A DNA stretch of 15,448 nt from Methanothrix sp. GTDB taxonomy: Archaea; Halobacteriota; Methanosarcinia; Methanotrichales; Methanotrichaceae. Shown here piece by piece: positions 12,866 through 15,448 of this stretch. The translations under genes and the position numbers were made by a program. The notes below the pieces were generated by a model that searched no databases, was not told the DNA's origin, and saw only the letters and a list, made by a program, of their open reading frames with translations. The DNA lies in assembly GCA_023229165.1 (NCBI GenBank), contig JALNZQ010000044.1, forward strand, positions 1-15,448, given 5' to 3'. Numbering within the stretch: the first letter of the stretch is position 1; the number at the start of each line of letters is the position of its first letter.

Positions 12866-13512
12866 ATCATGCCAAAATAGACAGGCAGTGCCAGTAGAAT
12901 TGTAGGCAAGCCCACCAGCAGCCACACCATGCGGTTGCTGTCAAAGATCTTCTTGCCGTCCAGGGGGCCGAAGGGAAGTAAGTTGAAGGCCGCTAAAGTG
13001 AGGTTGATAAATAAGGCGAAGTTGGCCGCCTGAGCGGCAGTGCCGCTGGATGGGGCGAACATCAGCGCCAGAAAGAAGAATGCTGTTAATACGATGTTTG
13101 TCATGGGCCCGGCCAGGGATATCCAGAGCGTTTCCTTTTTTATCTCTCGCTTCATCTCCTCCTGGCCGAAGGAATCCTGCATATAAAATTCCTGCGTTGC
13201 AGTGGGCTTGCTAATCATAACCGCACCCGGTGCGGCAAAGATGAATCCGGCAAAGGCCGCGACCACAGCTAACAGCAGCCCCATCCGGTTGGCCCTGTAC
13301 TCTGCATAGTAGCCAAAGTGCAGTGCTACGAACTTATGTGCCATCTCGTGCAGCAAGAAACCTGTGCCTACGCCCACCGTGATGATGAGAATCGTCTCCA
13401 AACCTGGAAGTCTCTTCCCGTTCATCAGCACAGAAAAGGCAAAAACCAGCGCTATCAGCGATAAAGACAGATCCCTCAGCTCGATGGAGCTGATGCGGCC
13501 AGCAATGCTCAT
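12862..13512 (-). CDS. M50 family site-2 protease-like membrane metalloprotease
   Basis: 216 residues from ATG 13512. The frame is open further upstream, but hydrophobic family-like sequence begins here, and a TATA-like element lies about 26 bases before. HEMAH at 55-59 is the HExxH zinc site and FNLLPFGPLDG, with Asp185, gives the third ligand (N-x-x-P-x-x-P-L-D-G). Five or six transmembrane helices are visible, with AGPMTN before the fifth. It would cut transmembrane or membrane-near segments within the bilayer. It is short and lacks a PDZ domain, as is usual for archaeal members. The downstream acylphosphatase-like gene overlaps its stop. A small membrane protein gene ends 53 bases upstream; with the presenilin homologue at 7318 it makes a second intramembrane protease class in the window. 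Confidence 0.9.
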   Translation of the reverse strand: MSIAGRISSIELRDLSLSLIALVFAFSVLMNGKRLPGLETILIITVGVGTGFLLHEMAHKFVALHFGYYAEYRANRMGLLLAVVAAFAGFIFAAPGAVMISKPTATQEFYMQDSFGQEEMKREIKKETLWISLAGPMTNIVLTAFFFLALMFAPSSGTAAQAANFALFINLTLAAFNLLPFGPLDGKKIFDSNRMVWLLVGLPTILLALPVYFGMI

Positions 13513-13534
13513 GAAAAATGGTTGCACATGCTGA

Positions 13535-13542
13535 CTATATCT
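13535..13542 (-). promoter_or_regulatory. TATA-like box for the M50 protease gene
   Basis: On the minus strand AGATATAG is centred about 26 bases before ATG 13512, with no Shine-Dalgarno in between. This supports a leaderless transcript separate from the upstream small gene. Confidence 0.4.
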
Positions 13543-13565
13543 CTTTGTTGATGCAAATAGAATAG

Positions 13566-13736
13566 CTATCCATGAATTAGATAACCTACTACTACCATCA
13601 ATACAAAGAGCAAGGCCAGAAACATGAGGCCGTGCCATGGTTCTATAGGCCCACCCTTACTGGCATGTTTAGGTTTCTGCTTCATGATCTCTTCAGTCAT
13701 TTTTTCTTGCTGCTTCATGGCGTCACTCTTTTCCAT
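13566..13736 (-). CDS. Small single-pass membrane protein
   Basis: 56 residues, read by hand. ATG 13736 follows AGGTGA with six bases between, a good Shine-Dalgarno. The first 35 residues are charged and Met/Lys-rich (MEKSDAMKQQEKMTEEIMKQ), amphipathic and probably cytoplasmic; GGPIEPWHG leads into one transmembrane helix (LMFLALLFVLMVVVGYLIHG) that ends the protein. I do not recognise a family. A GxxPxPWHG-like lead-in before a helix is reminiscent of small membrane subunits found in methanogens. It sits between a hypothetical gene and the M50 protease on the same strand, and could be a partner or substrate of the protease (inference). The ribosome binding site and membrane helix make a real gene likely. 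Confidence 0.7.
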   Translation of the reverse strand: MEKSDAMKQQEKMTEEIMKQKPKHASKGGPIEPWHGLMFLALLFVLMVVVGYLIHG

Positions 13737-13798
13737 CAGATATCATCACCTGTCTCTTTTTCTCCTTGCCTACTTGCCTAGAAAATGCAGCGTCCGGC

Positions 13799-14047
13799 CT
13801 AATCCAGAAGCATGTTTTTGATCTTCTCTTTGAGCCTTTTCTCGTCCTCTTCGGTGACGGGAATCTTGGCGGACATGCCGCACCTTTGGGGCATGGGAAT
13901 TAGTTCATCCTCCAGAAGATCGTAGTAAGCTTCGTCAAGGCTTATCTCGTCCATCGCATATCTTTTTAGGATGGCTTTCACTTTCTCTTGATTTGGCTTG
14001 CTGGAAGAGTCGATCTTCTCCAGGGCCCGTTCTACCTGTTTGTACAC
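13799..14047 (-). CDS. Hypothetical small helical protein
   Basis: 82 residues. GTG 14047 is the only start available, because an in-frame TAA lies two codons upstream. A TATA-like element (ATAAATAT, 14071-14078) lies about 27 bases before it, so the mRNA is probably leaderless. The sequence is charged and helical (VERALEKIDSSSKPNQEKVK, then ISLDEAYYDLLEDELI, then VTEEDEKRLKEKIKNMLLD), has no membrane segment and only one Cys. I do not recognise a family; the 'D-E-I-S-L-D-E-A-Y-x-x-L' piece recalls SHOCT-like or toxin-associated helical modules, without proof. It is the first gene of the minus-strand run that continues to the membrane protein, protease and acylphosphatases. Confidence 0.75.
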   Translation of the reverse strand: MYKQVERALEKIDSSSKPNQEKVKAILKRYAMDEISLDEAYYDLLEDELIPMPQRCGMSAKIPVTEEDEKRLKEKIKNMLLD

Positions 14048-14365
14048 GTTTTATCTATTGCATGAGATTCATATTTATGCCTTATCCGCGCTAGCTGTTC
14101 CGGTGATTTTCATCGCATGATATTGATTAGCATAGTCTGCGGACAGATATGTTTATATAGAATCTCAACCCGATAGCTAGTTGATGAAGTTAAGCGTTAC
14201 TGTCTACTGCATCACTCTCAAATCCGGTTTAGAACGGACCTTTTTCTAGCTTTGGCCTTAGGCAATCCCTTTCAAATATTATTAATATAACCGCTAAAAG
14301 GGTGAGGGCTTTCTCGTCGTATCATATTATAAATAAAATATTATGGAATTCGGAGGTGACTCGCT
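14048..14365. other. 318-base spacer between divergent genes
   Basis: It holds the promoter of the hypothetical minus-strand gene at its left edge and the MFS gene's promoter at its right edge (AT-rich 14277-14340). In the middle a TATA-like TTTATATAG (14152-14160) is followed 28 bases later by an ATG opening a 21-codon ORF (14184-14249, ending FF and TAG), with a short TCCG/CGGA stem (14223-14239) and T run (14241-14245) inside. That could be a small RNA or a leaderless microprotein; no protein family is visible. Confidence 0.35.
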
Positions 14366-15034
14366 ATGATGAATCGCACAATGAAACTGCTCCTGCTCTC
14401 GGACATATTCGTACTGACGGGATTTGGGCTGATCCAGCCAATACTTGCCATTTACATTAACGATGGTGGCGTGGCCGGAGGGACTATGATCACCGCAGGC
14501 ATGGCGAGCGCCATCTTCATGCTCACCAAGTCGTTGGTACAACTGCCCTTTGGGCATTATGTGGACAGCCATGGCGGGAAAGAGAGGTGGCTGATCTTGG
14601 GAACGCTGCTCATGGCCAGTGTTCCCATAATTTACCTCTCGGCAAGCAGCATCTATCAGATTTACCTGGCTGAGGTGATTTATGGATTGGGCAGCGGCCT
14701 GGCCTACCCCACCTGGCTTGGCCTGTGGTCCGTAAATCTGGACCAGGGCAGAGAAAGCTTCCAGTGGTCCATTTACCACACATCCACGGGCATGGGGACA
14801 GCGGCTACGGGCGCAGCCGGGGCAGCAGTGGCCAGCCAGGTGGGCTTTTCCACCACCTTCCTGCTGGCCGGGCTGCTCTGCATTGTGGGCTGCCTGGTCC
14901 TTATAGTCCTGGAGCGCAGGAGTGCCAGGAAAGCAGAGGATTTGGGGGGTGAGGCCCGTTTCCGTAGAAGAGGGATGGGCATTTTCCTATCCCGGCTGGG
15001 GGACCTCGGGCAGAAGGCCTCCCGCTCTTGCTAA
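14366..15034 (+). CDS. Half-size MFS transporter (six transmembrane helices)
   Basis: 222 residues. ATG 14366 follows a near-perfect Shine-Dalgarno GGAGGTGA (14352-14359); a second ATG lies directly behind it. Six membrane helices span about 8-190, and GHYVDSHGGKERW between helices 2 and 3 is the MFS motif A. A full MFS protein has twelve helices and about 400 residues. I recall a family of naturally half-size relatives in archaea with the same opening (LLSDIFVLTGFGLIQPILAI) and YGLGSGLAYPTWLGLWS, so this probably is complete to about residue 190 and would work as a homodimer. The final 30 residues are Arg-rich (RFRRRGMGIFLSR) and may be an extension or readthrough into unrelated sequence. 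The substrate is unknown. Confidence 0.8.
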   Translation: MMNRTMKLLLLSDIFVLTGFGLIQPILAIYINDGGVAGGTMITAGMASAIFMLTKSLVQLPFGHYVDSHGGKERWLILGTLLMASVPIIYLSASSIYQIYLAEVIYGLGSGLAYPTWLGLWSVNLDQGRESFQWSIYHTSTGMGTAATGAAGAAVASQVGFSTTFLLAGLLCIVGCLVLIVLERRSARKAEDLGGEARFRRRGMGIFLSRLGDLGQKASRSC

Positions 15035-15080
15035 TGCAATACAGTTTCTAAAATATTTTGGTATTATCTCTTAGCATTTT

Positions 15081-15289
15081 GTGGCGGCGGTTTATATCCG
15101 CGGGGGAGACTTCATCATTTTGACGGGGATCGAAGACGGCAGCTAGAGCTTTACTTCAAAGAGGGAGAGAGCCGGAGTAACAGCACAGGAAAATTCGCGA
15201 TCAATGCCACCAGCTGCCGCATGGAAGAGCCGCTCACTTTCGAGACCCAGAAGACCCCGGAAGGCGCGCGCTATACCTGGGGGCAGTAG
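15081..15289 (+). pseudogene. Frameshifted C-terminal remnant of an unidentified protein
   Basis: 15081-15143 reads VAAVYIRGGDFIILTGIEDGS. From about 15144 the neighbouring frame continues LELYFKEGESRSNSTGKFAI, then NATSCRMEEPLTFETQK and ARYTWGQ with TAG at 15287. Loss of one C in AGC(C)TAG would join them into one beta-rich, probably secreted segment with NST and NAT sequons. The frame before 15075 is closed by TAG, so the N-terminus is missing. I do not recognise the family. The remnant follows directly on the MFS gene. Confidence 0.5.
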
Positions 15290-15323
15290 TCACTGAATAT
15301 GCTCATATCAAAGAGCAGAGCAA

Positions 15324-15358
15324 GGGGCATTTTGCCCCCGCGTTTCTCCCTAGTTTTT
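15324..15358 (+). terminator. Hairpin terminator
   Basis: GGGGCA (15324-15329) pairs with TGCCCC (15333-15338) around TTT, followed at a distance by TTTTT (15354-15358). It shares the 14-base core with the hairpin at 1150. It lies between the plus-strand remnant and the convergent minus-strand gene. Confidence 0.55.
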
Positions 15359-15364
15359 ATAATA

Positions 15365-15448
15365 TCACACAATGTCACAGACGAAGTACATCTTTCCTGT
15401 TTCTCGCATGGGCTTGGTGGCAATGCCCAGCTTCAGGGTCTCAACCTC
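15365..15448 (-). CDS. C-terminus of an unidentified protein (partial)
   Basis: The minus strand is open from the window edge to TGA at 15365-15367 and encodes 27 residues, EVETLKLGIATKPMRETGK then MYFVCDIV. The even, mixed sequence and the ordinary codon use look like real coding sequence ending in a beta strand. The visible piece is too short to assign a family. It converges on the frameshifted remnant. Confidence 0.5.
   Translation of the reverse strand, partial: EVETLKLGIATKPMRETGKMYFVCDIV

Noticed and set aside
12866..12925. 20-residue upstream extension of the degenerate acylphosphatase
   Set aside because: Lies inside the M50 coding sequence; the ATGA overlap and alignment to the paralogue fix the start at 12865.
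13513..13638. 42-residue upstream extension of the M50 protein
   Set aside because: It overlaps the end of the small membrane protein gene and is not hydrophobic or family-like.
1..15448. tRNA, rRNA or CRISPR arrays
   Set aside because: No T-loop/cloverleaf signatures, rRNA-like blocks or regularly spaced repeats were found by eye on either strand.

Overview
The window reads as euryarchaeal methanogen DNA, most like the acetate-using genus Methanothrix (Methanosaeta). The pointers are an S-layer protein tail ending in a PGF-CTERM sorting signal, archaeal-type valyl-tRNA synthetase, Tsr3, AmrS, a presenilin-type A22 protease, acylphosphatase domains with helical tails, and TATA boxes placed about 26-29 bases before start codons (leaderless transcripts). 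The genus call is inference; no rRNA or methanogenesis gene is present to prove it.

Layout. 1-1147: the C-terminus of an S-layer-type protein and a second small secreted protein, both ending in near-identical archaeosortase signals. 1258-3614: amrS (AmmeMemoRadiSam radical SAM enzyme) and a fused ribBA (riboflavin synthesis). 3620-4111, minus: tsr3. 4188-8226: a compact operon valS - CYTH/class IV cyclase-like gene - archaeal presenilin homologue, closed by a strong hairpin. 8227-10009: an AT-richer accessory stretch with a tail-anchored winged-helix-like protein, a DUF4352-like secreted protein split by an in-frame TAA, and debris of other genes. 10010-11379: a zinc-ribbon miniprotein and an AcuC/class I histone-deacetylase-like enzyme. 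11380-11750: a truncated winged-helix gene abutting a decayed IS605-type element (TnpB fragment plus its omega-RNA-like right end). 11730-14047, minus strand: a hypothetical protein, a newly noted 56-residue membrane protein, an M50 site-2 protease and two tandem acylphosphatase-like proteins, the first of which has lost both catalytic residues. 14048-15448: a spacer with a possible small RNA, a half-size MFS transporter, a frameshifted gene remnant, and the C-terminus of an unidentified minus-strand gene.

The most noteworthy items are the IS605 remnant that supplies the last codons of a host gene, the catalytic/degenerate acylphosphatase pair overlapping an intramembrane protease gene by 4 bases, the small membrane protein upstream of that protease, the split DUF4352-like gene, and the paired PGF-CTERM proteins. 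Core genes (valS, tsr3, ribBA, amrS) are intact and ordinary in their motifs. I did not find tRNA, rRNA or CRISPR sequences.
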